Positions 1-9,312 of a DNA stretch of 64,000 nt are shown one piece after another (the first letter of the stretch is position 1; each line of letters starts with the position of its first letter). This DNA comes from Chlamydiota bacterium (GTDB lineage: Bacteria; Chlamydiota; Chlamydiia; Chlamydiales; Parachlamydiaceae): NCBI GenBank assembly GCA_013286645.1, contig JABDFJ010000003.1, positions 17,653 to 81,652 on the forward strand, written 5' to 3'. The position numbers and the translations under genes are program-made. A model generated the notes under the pieces. It was not told the origin of the DNA. It did no database searches and saw only the letters and a list, made by a program, of their open reading frames with translations.

Positions 1-270
1 TATGTCTTAACGGGATCAGTTCCCAAATATCTCGATGTGTTGATGACAAATGACGTGAAATCAAAAGATAGCATTTTATCATTTATGCTGAGTGAATTCT
101 CTCCTTTTCTTGAAGAAGAGAAAAATTTTCTTATTGAAGAATTCGGTAAAGAATATGCCACTTATTTTGCGGTTTTAGAATTGATGTCTGTTGGAAAAAC
201 CTCTCGCCCCGAAATTGAGTCGATTTTAGGGCGCGATATTGGCGGGTATGAGGATAAGGATCACGTGTAA
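1..270 (+). CDS. C-terminal fragment of an archaeal-type/DUF234-like AAA ATPase (5' end outside window)
   Basis: Frame 1 is open from base 1 (YVLTGSVPKYLDVLMTNDVK...) to the stop at 268-270; GSVPKYL and the PEIESILGRDIGGY tail resemble this ATPase family. Confidence 0.6.
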   Translation, partial: YVLTGSVPKYLDVLMTNDVKSKDSILSFMLSEFSPFLEEEKNFLIEEFGKEYATYFAVLELMSVGKTSRPEIESILGRDIGGYEDKDHV

Positions 271-569
271 ATGAAGGCCTCGACAGGGGTGAATCAGCGC
301 GTGCCATTGCACAAAAAAGTACATGTTCAGGCGATAGCGTAGAGCGACTGAAAGCGACGGATCAAGTCAATCGCTCTTCGCTATCGCTCCGAGCTCTACC
401 TTTATTCTGATTGCACCCACAGCTCCCCTTGGTCGCTATGGGCTATGTTCAGGCGTTCTTCACTATCGCTACGAACTTTTGCGCAGGCAATGATGAGTAA
501 GGGATGCATTTGTTACCTTGCAACATCCTGCCCATCATGCCCATCTTGTTATTTTTTTTCAGTAGTTGA

Positions 570-1079
570 CTATTGCCATCGTCTTACTTTGTCCCTGTCC
601 AATTGATTTTTACTGCCTGCATGCCCCTCCACCCTGTATTTTTTTGTATTGCTTTCTAGACGATATGAGCGTACATCGCGCATGGCGATCAATTCAGCGG
701 GCGTGTGGTAGGGACGAGGATATTTTTTTAGAAACTCCTTAGCGCTATCAATCACCGCCCCTCGCCGCAAGACGCAGTGAAAAATCTGGTGGGTGGTGAG
801 GGCGATAGCGATATGACTAATACGCTTTGCGCGACAGGTGAAGATCAAATCCCCCGGTTTTAAATGCGTATGTTTGATTTTGATTACAGTCCAGCGATGC
901 TCTTGTGATAATGCATAGGGCAAATCGCCTACCCATAATTTGGGCAGAGGTAGATTTCCCGCCTTTTCTAACAAATAGCGCACAGCTGTGACGCAATTGC
1001 CATGGAGGGGGAGTTCATGATCTTTGCAAGGATTTTTGTAGGAGGTAAGGCCAACTAGAGGGGTGGCATGAGAAAACAA
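570..1079 (-). CDS. NlpC/P60-like (papain-fold) hypothetical protein
   Basis: GNCVTAVRYLL (Cys) and ISHIAIAL (His) with GDLIF motif typical of NlpC/P60. Confidence 0.6.
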   Translation of the reverse strand: MFSHATPLVGLTSYKNPCKDHELPLHGNCVTAVRYLLEKAGNLPLPKLWVGDLPYALSQEHRWTVIKIKHTHLKPGDLIFTCRAKRISHIAIALTTHQIFHCVLRRGAVIDSAKEFLKKYPRPYHTPAELIAMRDVRSYRLESNTKKYRVEGHAGSKNQLDRDKVRRWQ

Positions 1080-1158
1080 ATCAGCAGCTGAAATGCTGCA
1101 AGGAGGGCGAACAATCGTGATATTGAATAGCTACCTATGAGGTTAATATGTTGATAAA

Positions 1159-1190
1159 AAAAATCTTACCTGGGACCAGGTAAGATTTTA
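1159..1190 (-). terminator. Rho-independent terminator downstream of the tRNA-Lys/tRNA-Glu unit
   Basis: Stem AAATCTTACCTGG/CCAGGTAAGATTT followed on the minus strand by a T run. Confidence 0.8.
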
Positions 1191-1196
1191 AAGAGA

Positions 1197-1270
1197 TGAG
1201 ACTTGATGGACTCGAACCATCGACTCCCTCATTAAAAGTGAGGTGCTCTACCAACTGAGCTAAAGTCTCA
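1197..1270 (-). tRNA. tRNA-Lys(TTT)
   Basis: Cloverleaf on minus strand; acceptor TGAGACT/AGTCTCA, anticodon loop CTTTTAA, T-loop GGTTCGAGTCC. Confidence 0.95.
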
Positions 1271-1275
1271 TATGT

Positions 1276-1350
1276 TGACCCCAAGGGGATTCGAACCCCT
1301 GTTATCGGAATGAAAATCCGGTGTCCTAGGCCAGACTAGACGATGGGGCC
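1276..1350 (-). tRNA. tRNA-Glu(TTC)
   Basis: Cloverleaf on minus strand; GGCCCCA/TGGGGTC acceptor, anticodon TTC, T-arm GGGGTTCGAATCCCC. Confidence 0.95.
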
Positions 1351-1447
1351 GTATCAGACAAACTGATCTTACACTTTACATGTTTGCCCGTCAGCTTTTT
1401 TTGTAAAGACACTTAATCCTACAGTTCGGCCGATTTTCTTGCAACTT

Positions 1448-1999
1448 TTAAATTGTGGAGATCTCTTTTTCTTTTTTCTCGCACAAATCGTCAGCTTCTT
1501 TACAAAACTTGTCTGTCTGCTCTTGGATGTTCTTTTCTGTCTTCTTCAATATATCTTCAGCGATCTCTCCATCACTTTTCATCTTACGCACCTGCTCATT
1601 GCTATCGCGTCGGATATTGCGAATACTTACTTTTGCCTCCTCACGCCGTTTATGGCATAGTTTTACCATCTCTTTGCGCATGCTATCATCCATAGGTGGG
1701 ATCTTAATGCGCACTGCATTGCCATCCACAATAGGCATCACGCCTAGGTTGGCGCGTTCAATGGCTTTACCAATGGCCCCAGTGGTGCTTGTGTCAAAAG
1801 GTGAAATCAGCAGCTGGCGCGCCTCTGGCGCAGTCACCGAAGCCACATCTTTGAGTCGCATTTGACTGCCATAAACATCGACCATCACTCCATCCAACAT
1901 GCCGGGGTTTGCACGTCCCGTGCGAATGCTCTTAAGTTCATTTTTTAAGTGCTCAATAGCTGCTGTCATTTTCGTTTTGGTTTGATCGTTGATGCTCAT
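1448..1999 (-). CDS. frr: Ribosome recycling factor
   Basis: Characteristic [25 protein letters not shown] and [17 protein letters not shown]. Confidence 0.97.
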   Translation of the reverse strand: MSINDQTKTKMTAAIEHLKNELKSIRTGRANPGMLDGVMVDVYGSQMRLKDVASVTAPEARQLLISPFDTSTTGAIGKAIERANLGVMPIVDGNAVRIKIPPMDDSMRKEMVKLCHKRREEAKVSIRNIRRDSNEQVRKMKSDGEIAEDILKKTEKNIQEQTDKFCKEADDLCEKKEKEISTI

Positions 2000-2027
2000 T
2001 TAATCATTCTCCTTGATTTTCAATTTC

Positions 2028-2762
2028 TTAGTTTCCACTGACCAAAGTGCCTAACTGAGGATTTGCCAAGACTTCAGCCACTTTACCTGCTTTCAATAAG
2101 TGCATATTAAAGACCAGGATCGGTATTGCATTGCTTCTGCACAGCGCTACGGACGTGGCATCCATCACCTCTAGCTTTTCGGCCAACATCTGGGAATACG
2201 TTAATGTCGGATATTTTACCGCATCACTATGTTTTACCGGATCTTTATTATAGATGCCATCGACTTTCGTGGCCTTGAGCAAAATATTGGCTTGAATCTC
2301 GCTCGCACGTAAAGCAGCAGCAGTATCTGTGGTGAAGTATGGGTTGCCTGTACCTCCCACAAAAATAACAACTTCTCCACCGGCTAAATATTGCATCGCC
2401 GCCCGCCACGTATATGTTTCTGCTACGCGCGGACATTCCAAAGCTGAAAGCACCCTTGCCGTGCAACCCACACTTTGCAACGCTTGCTGCAGGGCAATCC
2501 CATTGATTAGAGTGGCCAACATCCCCATTTGATCAGCAGGAGAGCGTTGCATGCCGATAGCGCTTAAATTCACACCCCGAAAGATATTTCCTCCCCCAAC
2601 GACAAGCCCCACTTCAAATCCTTGGGTTTTAAAATTTTTGATCGCTTCAGCTAGCGCTTGACAAGCAAGTGCATTCACTCCAAAGGGCTGTCCTTCCATT
2701 AACATCTCGCCAGAGATTTTGAGTAGCACGCGCTGATAGGGTGAAACAGAAGATTTCGGCAT
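2028..2762 (-). CDS. pyrH: UMP kinase
   Basis: VLLKISGEMLMEGQPFGVN, VVGGGNIFRG, ATKVDGIYNKDP. Confidence 0.97.
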   Translation of the reverse strand: MPKSSVSPYQRVLLKISGEMLMEGQPFGVNALACQALAEAIKNFKTQGFEVGLVVGGGNIFRGVNLSAIGMQRSPADQMGMLATLINGIALQQALQSVGCTARVLSALECPRVAETYTWRAAMQYLAGGEVVIFVGGTGNPYFTTDTAAALRASEIQANILLKATKVDGIYNKDPVKHSDAVKYPTLTYSQMLAEKLEVMDATSVALCRSNAIPILVFNMHLLKAGKVAEVLANPQLGTLVSGN

Positions 2763-2829
2763 AGAGATTTCCCATTCTTATAAAGTGTTGTAATTCCAGC
2801 AAACTAACGGATTGATAGGTCGCTTGTCA

Positions 2830-3008
2830 ATGAACCTATCCCGATAAAAATTTTTGACTCGCTTTCGAGATTATTTTCTCTCTAGGAACCCGCACAGGCT
2901 TCCGAAAAAAAAGGGGCAATATTGATTTAATATTACCCCTTTATTTTTGCGGATTCCTAGAGGAAAAGAACTCGAAATCGAGTAAAAATTTTATCGGGAT
3001 AGGTTCAT
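2830..3008. repeat. Long imperfect palindrome (~60-bp arms) with an inner GC-rich/T-rich hairpin
   Basis: ATGAACCTATCCCGATAAAA...TTTTATCGGGATAGGTTCAT outer arms; inner AAAGGGGCAATATT/AATATTACCCCTTT. Confidence 0.9.
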
Positions 3009-3118
3009 ATGCAAGGCAGGCAAAAAAACCTCGACAAAAGGCAAAAAATTCAATGACTTTTAATATATCGAAAACTACATTTTATGAAGTAAATATAATT
3101 TTCACCAAAAGCGAAAAA

Positions 3119-4294
3119 ATGTACCCAAGAGATCACGTAGACAATTGGTATAAAGGTCAAGGCCTATGGGCAGATACTCCTGAGCAAAATTGGCAAACCT
3201 GGCAATGGCAAATGAGTAATCGCTTTGTTAAGTTAGAGCACTTCCAGAACTATCTCCAGCTTACTCCCGAAGAAGAAGAAGGTTGTCGCTATGCTAACCA
3301 TAAGCTTCTCCTCGCCATCACCCCCTATTACTTCAATTTAATTGATCGAAACGACCCCGAATGCCCTATCCGTAAACAAGTCATTCCAAGAAAGCAAGAA
3401 ACCTTCGTCGCTCCAGAAGAACTTCTAGATCCTGTGGGTGAAGAAGAGACGATGCCGGTAAAAGGCTTAGTTCACCGTTACCCGGACCGCGTGCTTTTCC
3501 TCGTCACTCCCCATTGTGCTTCTTACTGCCGCTATTGCACACGCAGCCGTCTAGTTTCAAATGCGCAAGATTATGATTTCCATCCCGACTATGAAAGTGC
3601 TCTTAAATATATCTCAGAACACACCGAAATCAGGGATGTCCTCCTCAGTGGCGGCGATCCTCTTATCCTTCCAAATAGAAAGATTGCTGATTTATTGGCC
3701 CGCTTGCGCGCTATCCCACACATCGAATTCATCAGGATAGGTTCACGTGTGCCTGTCTTTATGCCGCAACGCATCACTCCAGAGCTATGTGAAATCTTCA
3801 AAGAACATGGTCCGATATTTATGAGTATCCACACCAACCATCCCAAGGAATGCACGGTTGAATTAAAAGAGGCTTGCAAACGACTTCTTTCGGCATGTGT
3901 GGTACTTGGCAATCAGTCTGTACTATTGAAAGGTGTCAACGATAATATCGACACACTATTATCGCTGAACCATCGTCTATTACAGATGGGTGTGCGCCCT
4001 TATTACCTCTACCAGTGCGATCTAATTACTGGCAGTGCACACCTGCGTACAGATGTCGCTAAAGGGATTGAACTGATTCAGAAGCTGCGAGGCTTCACAA
4101 CGGGATATGCCATTCCACAGTACGTCATCGACGCCCCTGGTGGTGGCGGCAAGATCCCTATCAATCCAGAATATGTCAAAGAGGTTACGGAAACAGAAAT
4201 TGTCATGCGCAACTTCCAAGGCGAAGAATATCGCTATCCACTCAAACCAAGCAAACCACTCAGTCTTATTCAACAAGAATGCAACCTAAGCTAA
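3119..4294 (+). CDS. kamA: KamA-family radical SAM protein, probable lysine 2,3-aminomutase (ORF open from 3053)
   Basis: Radical SAM CxxxCxxC in TPHCASYCRYCTRSR; LYQCDLITG and YVIDAPGGGGKIP motifs. Confidence 0.9.
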   Translation: MYPRDHVDNWYKGQGLWADTPEQNWQTWQWQMSNRFVKLEHFQNYLQLTPEEEEGCRYANHKLLLAITPYYFNLIDRNDPECPIRKQVIPRKQETFVAPEELLDPVGEEETMPVKGLVHRYPDRVLFLVTPHCASYCRYCTRSRLVSNAQDYDFHPDYESALKYISEHTEIRDVLLSGGDPLILPNRKIADLLARLRAIPHIEFIRIGSRVPVFMPQRITPELCEIFKEHGPIFMSIHTNHPKECTVELKEACKRLLSACVVLGNQSVLLKGVNDNIDTLLSLNHRLLQMGVRPYYLYQCDLITGSAHLRTDVAKGIELIQKLRGFTTGYAIPQYVIDAPGGGGKIPINPEYVKEVTETEIVMRNFQGEEYRYPLKPSKPLSLIQQECNLS

Positions 4295-4302
4295 GGAATT
4301 CC

Positions 4303-5313
4303 ATGAAAATCGCCATGACCTACGACCTGCGCAAAGACCCTTTATATAGCTCTTTAGGGGAAGAAGAAGCGGCAGAATACGACTCTATCGAAACCATTGA
4401 AGGGATCGAAAATGCGCTAAAAAAATTAGGACATCAGCCGGAACGCATTGGTCACATCCAAAATCTAGTGCAAGCTTTGGCTGAAGGCAAGCGTTGGGAT
4501 CTCGTTTTTAATTTTTCAGAAGGACGTCATGGCCGCTGCCGTGAATCACAGATTCCGGCCCTGCTCGATGCTTACGCCATCCCTTACACATTTTCTGATG
4601 CCCTGACACTGGCCTATAGCATGGATAAAAGCTTAACCAAACGCATTGTCAGTGCGCATGGTGTCAATACAGCCCCTTTTAAAGTGGTAGAAAAAATGGA
4701 AGATCTATTCCCTTTACATCTTCCATTTCCATTGTTTGCCAAACCTTTGTCTGAGGGTTCTTCAATAGGCATTCATGCCCAATCATGCATTCGTACACCT
4801 GCTGAGCTTAAAGAGGTGTGTGCCAAGCTTTTGACGCAATTTCAGCAGCCAGTGCTACTAGAAACCTATTTGCCAAAGCGGGAATTTACGGTAGGCATCA
4901 TTGGCACGGGAGCTAGTGCCGAAGTGATTGGGGTTATGGAAATTGTGCCTCGTCCAAACATGACGGAAGGGGGATACACCTTAAATACCAAGAAGAATTA
5001 CGAAAAGTATGTAGACTATATCCTCGTTGACGATGCTGAAGCGCAAATAGCGGCACAACAGGCCCTCTTGGCCTATCGCGTCCTCAATTGCCGTGACGCA
5101 GCTCGGATCGATTTCCGCTCTGACGACAAAGATATCCCTCAATTCCTCGAAATCAACCCGCTAGCAGGCTTAAATCCGCTGTTATCCGATTTGGTTATCT
5201 TATGTCGACTCAAGGGGATTGCATACGATGAACTCATTGCTAGCATCGTGCATTTCGCCTCAGAAAGAGTGCCACAGGCGGCTAAGCATGAATTGAGCAC
5301 TGCTGGCGTGTAG
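4303..5313 (+). CDS. D-alanine-D-alanine-ligase-like ATP-grasp protein (ORF open from 4279)
   Basis: PLFAKPLSEGSSIGI, REFTVGIIG, FLEINPLAGLNP ATP-grasp motifs. Confidence 0.85.
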   Translation: MKIAMTYDLRKDPLYSSLGEEEAAEYDSIETIEGIENALKKLGHQPERIGHIQNLVQALAEGKRWDLVFNFSEGRHGRCRESQIPALLDAYAIPYTFSDALTLAYSMDKSLTKRIVSAHGVNTAPFKVVEKMEDLFPLHLPFPLFAKPLSEGSSIGIHAQSCIRTPAELKEVCAKLLTQFQQPVLLETYLPKREFTVGIIGTGASAEVIGVMEIVPRPNMTEGGYTLNTKKNYEKYVDYILVDDAEAQIAAQQALLAYRVLNCRDAARIDFRSDDKDIPQFLEINPLAGLNPLLSDLVILCRLKGIAYDELIASIVHFASERVPQAAKHELSTAGV

Positions 5314-5319
5314 AAATTG

Positions 5320-5814
5320 TTAAAGTTTTTTATACATGCTCAGTAGATCATCACCCGGCTTGTAAAAATCGGCAAAACGCGCTACTACGGGATAATGCAT
5401 GTGCTCATAAAAACGATGGGCTGCGCCGTACCCTTCAGATTGTGAGGTCTCTACACGCACATGTTGCGCACCAAGCTGGCGCAAAAAGGCCTCCATACGT
5501 TCTACTAAGGCGCGACCCACGCCTTTTCCACGTGCTTTAGAATGGGTGACCACCCAATACAAATCCCACGTGGCTTCAGTCATGGGTGTGGGTCCAAAAC
5601 AGATATAACCTACCAAGTGCTCTTCTAGAATCCCTACCAGCACGCGGTAATCCCCTTGAGGATCTTCCAAAGCTGCATCGATCAATTCCACAGCCACTTC
5701 GACTTCATCTGATGTGAAGGGGGCATCATAGGAAAGTAAATTGATGAGTGGCTGTCGATCACTACATTGCAAAGTGCGAATCAGGAAATTTTCTGTAAAG
5801 GTGTGTTTAGACAT
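5320..5814 (-). CDS. GNAT-family N-acetyltransferase
   Basis: VVTHSKARGKGVGRALVERMEAFLRQLGAQHVRVETS acetyl-CoA-binding motif. Confidence 0.85.
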   Translation of the reverse strand: MSKHTFTENFLIRTLQCSDRQPLINLLSYDAPFTSDEVEVAVELIDAALEDPQGDYRVLVGILEEHLVGYICFGPTPMTEATWDLYWVVTHSKARGKGVGRALVERMEAFLRQLGAQHVRVETSQSEGYGAAHRFYEHMHYPVVARFADFYKPGDDLLSMYKKL

Positions 5815-6811
5815 GTGTGATTTCTCCTATGCTGCTTTCAACAATCGACTGCACAACTTGTTCCATTGTCATATCGGCTTGGGCGGCAGCAGCTACAAAG
5901 CCAGAATCGGGGGAAATGCATGGATTGGCGTTGATCTCCAAAACCCATGGATTGCCAGCCTCATCTACGCGCACATCCATGCGGGCATAACCGCGCAAAG
6001 CAAATCCATGCCAACATTGTAGAGCCAGCGTCTGTAATTTATCTAACAAGGGTTGATCGGCGGCAGTTTGTGGGAAATGGCGCGTGGTGCCTAGATAATC
6101 AGGATGTTCGGGGGTCCACTTGCCATCATAGGTCACCATTTTAGGACTAGCGCCATCGAGACTAAATTGAATTTCGGCTATGGGCAATACGCGCATACCT
6201 GTAGGGGTTTCAATGACAGAGATATTAAATTCACGCCCCTCAATAAAGGTCTCCGTAAACCATTTGCCTCCATAGGTAGCACATTGTTGCGCATGCTTTT
6301 GGCACATGGCATCATACCCTTTGACTACCGATTCTGATGTTATTCCCAAAGAACCTTCTTCTGCAACAGGTTTGATGATGCAGCGTCCTGGCAGAGCTTC
6401 ATATTGTGCGCCGATCTCGGCATAAGGATAATACCAAGGGGCAGTGGGGATGCCTAGCGAGCGCATCATCACTTTTGCCAACACCTTGTGTGTGGTTAGA
6501 AATAAAGCGCTTGACGAACTGCCTGTAAAAGGGAGTGGGATCGATTCAAGATACAAAGCTGGAAAATGCAATAGCTCACTTTTGCCCTGGATCGATTCAA
6601 CCAAATTAAATACCACATCCACCTGGCTTTGGCGTAGCGCCTGATCCACTTGCGCTATCTCGCCAAAGGGAAGCGTAGTTGTCACATATCCTAAAGCATC
6701 AAGTGTCCTTTGTATTTCGGCCACCTGCACTAGTGTATCTTGCTCATCGGGGCGATTAGCATCCACAATTGCGCTATGCAAAATAGCAATTTTAGGAAGT
6801 GTGTTTTGCAT
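5807..6811 (-). CDS. Second D-alanine-D-alanine-ligase-like ATP-grasp protein
   Basis: CIIKPVAEEGSLGI, REFNISVIE, WVLEINANPCISPDSG. Confidence 0.85.
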   Translation of the reverse strand: MQNTLPKIAILHSAIVDANRPDEQDTLVQVAEIQRTLDALGYVTTTLPFGEIAQVDQALRQSQVDVVFNLVESIQGKSELLHFPALYLESIPLPFTGSSSSALFLTTHKVLAKVMMRSLGIPTAPWYYPYAEIGAQYEALPGRCIIKPVAEEGSLGITSESVVKGYDAMCQKHAQQCATYGGKWFTETFIEGREFNISVIETPTGMRVLPIAEIQFSLDGASPKMVTYDGKWTPEHPDYLGTTRHFPQTAADQPLLDKLQTLALQCWHGFALRGYARMDVRVDEAGNPWVLEINANPCISPDSGFVAAAAQADMTMEQVVQSIVESSIGEITHV

Positions 6812-6883
6812 TTAATTGTTTCCGTTTGAGTGCATGAGCTTCAATGTTATGTCTCTAAATAAATTGTATACAAGAAAAAAGGG

Positions 6884-7102
6884 TCATCACAAATTAGAGC
6901 ATCGCCTTATTTGGACGCGAAGGACGCGAAGCAAGCGAAGGTAACGCGAAGATTTTTCTTCTGTGGATATGTTCTTAAAAAACCGGATGTGCTAGATTTA
7001 TTTTGAGCATGTACTTTAACGAATAAAAAGTTTCTTCGCGTTATCTTCGCTAGCTTCGCGACCTTCGCGTTCAAAATAGTGCGGTACTCTAATTTGCTCA
7101 TC
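6884..7102. mobile_element. GxxExxY-type TIR element, copy A (short internal-deletion derivative)
   Basis: Left TIR tcatcacaaattagag...ggacgcgaaggacgcgaagcaagcgaaggtaacgcgaag; matching inverted right TIR cttcgcgttatcttcgctagcttcgcgaccttcgcgtt...ctctaattt. Confidence 0.85.
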
Positions 7103-7105
7103 TTG

Positions 7106-8044
7106 TTATTTTTGGGCGGCTTTGCTTAAACGTTCTTGTAGAGTAAGCCACAGCCCTTGTGTAGGGAAATTGCTATCGACCCAAGCGTGTTTTATCCCTT
7201 CCTGATCCAAGCGTCGTAAAACAGCGTACAACCGCTGCATGGCCACTTCCGGTTGTGTCGATTGTCCCAACGGAATGAGTCGGCACCCTTGCGGATAGAT
7301 ACGATCTTCAAATCCTATCACCACGCCTGCATGGTGTTCGGAAAAATGCCTCTCCAACTCAAGTTGCGCTTGGGGTGCATAATGGCGATAGAGCTGTCCT
7401 GGACAAAGAGGTGTCTTGGTACCTTCTGCAACTTTAGCCACTTGCGGGGTATAGCCTAAAATCGGAAAAAAGTCCTCGGGAGCAATAGCTCCTAAACGGA
7501 TCACATCCCATGCACCGTCACGCCACAATAAGATGGTCGACTCCACACCTTTGGTACAGTGACCTCCATCTAATACAGGAAAATGGCTGCCAAAATCGAT
7601 CTCCACGTGCTCTACACATGTGGCTGAAGGGCGTCCAGACATATTGGCAGAAGGCATCACCAAGGGCCCTGTGTGAGCCAAGAGCTGGCGTGTCAACGCA
7701 TGGCTAGGAATGCGAAATGCGGTCGTTGTCAACCCAGCCCGCACCGTATTAGGTATTTTATCAGTGACTGAGGGTAACACTAATGTCAGAGGGCCTGGCC
7801 AAAAGGCCGCTGCCAGCTTAGAAAAATCGGGTGGCACTTCAGGCACATAGCCTTTCACGGCTGTTGCATCTGCCAGATGCACGATTAAGGGATTATTTGC
7901 CGGGCGCCCCTTCAAAGCAAAAATTTCAGTGATGGCTTTTGGTTGGGAAAGTGCAGCAGCTAAGCCATAGACAGTCTCAGTGGGTATTGCTACCACTTGT
8001 CCCGATTGCAAAAGATGGATTGCATGCTCGATCGATATACGCAT
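7106..8044 (-). CDS. Sua5/YciO/YrdC family threonylcarbamoyl-AMP synthase
   Basis: GQVVAIPTETVYGLAA, KGRPANNPLIVH, SANMSGRPS plus Sua5 C-terminal domain (CPGQLYRHYAP). Confidence 0.93.
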   Translation of the reverse strand: MRISIEHAIHLLQSGQVVAIPTETVYGLAAALSQPKAITEIFALKGRPANNPLIVHLADATAVKGYVPEVPPDFSKLAAAFWPGPLTLVLPSVTDKIPNTVRAGLTTTAFRIPSHALTRQLLAHTGPLVMPSANMSGRPSATCVEHVEIDFGSHFPVLDGGHCTKGVESTILLWRDGAWDVIRLGAIAPEDFFPILGYTPQVAKVAEGTKTPLCPGQLYRHYAPQAQLELERHFSEHHAGVVIGFEDRIYPQGCRLIPLGQSTQPEVAMQRLYAVLRRLDQEGIKHAWVDSNFPTQGLWLTLQERLSKAAQK

Positions 8045-8046
8045 GA

Positions 8047-9279
8047 TTATCGGAGGAGGCGCACAACTTTGTCCAAGGCAGCGACAAAGGTGTCGATTTC
8101 ACGTTTAGTATTATAGAAGGCAAAGGAGGCGCGGGCTAGCGACGACACCCCAAAATGGCGCATGGTCGGCTGCGCACAGAGATGACCCGTGCGAATCGCC
8201 ACTCCATGTAGATCGAGCATCGTCCCAATATCTAAGGGGTGGGCTCCCTCGACGATAAAGCTGAGGATGGCACTCTTTTGTGCGGCTGTACCGATCAAGC
8301 GCAAGCTTTTGATGGTTTGCAAGCCTTGAGTCGCATGCTCGAGGAGGGTATGCTCCCACTGTTGAATCTTGTTCAAACCGGCATTTTGTAGATATTCTAT
8401 GGCTGCGCCTAATCCCAGCACCTCGGCAATCATGGGAGTGCCGGCTTCGAACTTCATCGGTAGAACATTGTAAGTAGTCTTTTCAAAGGTAACGGTATCT
8501 ATCATATCGCCACCTCCTTGATAAGGGGGCATGGCATTGAGCAATGCTTCCTTGCCATACAGCACGCCGATGCCAGTTGGTCCGTACATCTTATGTCCTG
8601 AAAAGACGTAAAAGTCGGCATCGAGATCTTGTACGTTTAGTGGCATATGGGGTGCACTTTGTGCTCCATCCACGAGCACTTTTGCTCCCACGGCATGAGC
8701 CATCGTTGTCATAGTTTTAATGGGATTTATGGTGCCGAGCGAATTAGCAATATGCGTAATAGCCACTAACTTTGTCTTAGGGCTAAGCAGTCGTTCAAAC
8801 GCGTCGAGTTTAAGCTCACCATGATCATTCATCGGAATGACTTTTAAGATAGCGCCTCGATCTTCACAAAGCAGTTGCCAGGGGACGATATTAGAGTGGT
8901 GTTCCATTTCACTAATGAGAATCTCATCACCAGGCTGTACAAAGGCTTTACCAAAGGAATAGGCCACCATGTTGATCGATTCAGTCGTGCCACGAGTGAA
9001 GATGATTTCTTCCGGTTTTGCTGCATGCAAAAACTGCGCAATCTTATTGCGCACCTCTTGATAGGCTTTGGTCGCATAGACTGATAGTTCATATACCGCT
9101 CGATGCACGGTGCCATAATTCTCAGTATAAAATTGTGAAATGGTATCGATCACCACCTGCGGTTTCTGTGCTGTGGCTGCTGAGTCGAGATAGATCAAGG
9201 GGTGTCCATGCATGCTCTTTTTCAGCATGGGAAAATCAGCACGCAAGTGTGAGATATCTGGTGTGGACGACGCTACCAT
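8047..9279 (-). CDS. sufS: SufS-type cysteine desulfurase
   Basis: YLDSAATAQKP, FSGHKMYGPTGIGVLYGK, RTGHLCAQP. Confidence 0.95.
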   Translation of the reverse strand: MVASSTPDISHLRADFPMLKKSMHGHPLIYLDSAATAQKPQVVIDTISQFYTENYGTVHRAVYELSVYATKAYQEVRNKIAQFLHAAKPEEIIFTRGTTESINMVAYSFGKAFVQPGDEILISEMEHHSNIVPWQLLCEDRGAILKVIPMNDHGELKLDAFERLLSPKTKLVAITHIANSLGTINPIKTMTTMAHAVGAKVLVDGAQSAPHMPLNVQDLDADFYVFSGHKMYGPTGIGVLYGKEALLNAMPPYQGGGDMIDTVTFEKTTYNVLPMKFEAGTPMIAEVLGLGAAIEYLQNAGLNKIQQWEHTLLEHATQGLQTIKSLRLIGTAAQKSAILSFIVEGAHPLDIGTMLDLHGVAIRTGHLCAQPTMRHFGVSSLARASFAFYNTKREIDTFVAALDKVVRLLR

Positions 9280-9312
9280 AAAGTCCTCTATTAAATAGAT
9301 GGCCTATCACCA

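Noticed and set aside
3119-4294. EpmB (EF-P lysylation pathway) identity for KamA
   Set aside because: No efp or epmA-like gene adjacent and length/motifs fit lysine 2,3-aminomutase better; not excluded without phylogeny
6907-7101. 64-aa ORF
   Set aside because: Lies within the TIR element copy A; the protein (KNLRVTFACFASFASK) is just translated GCGAAG repeats
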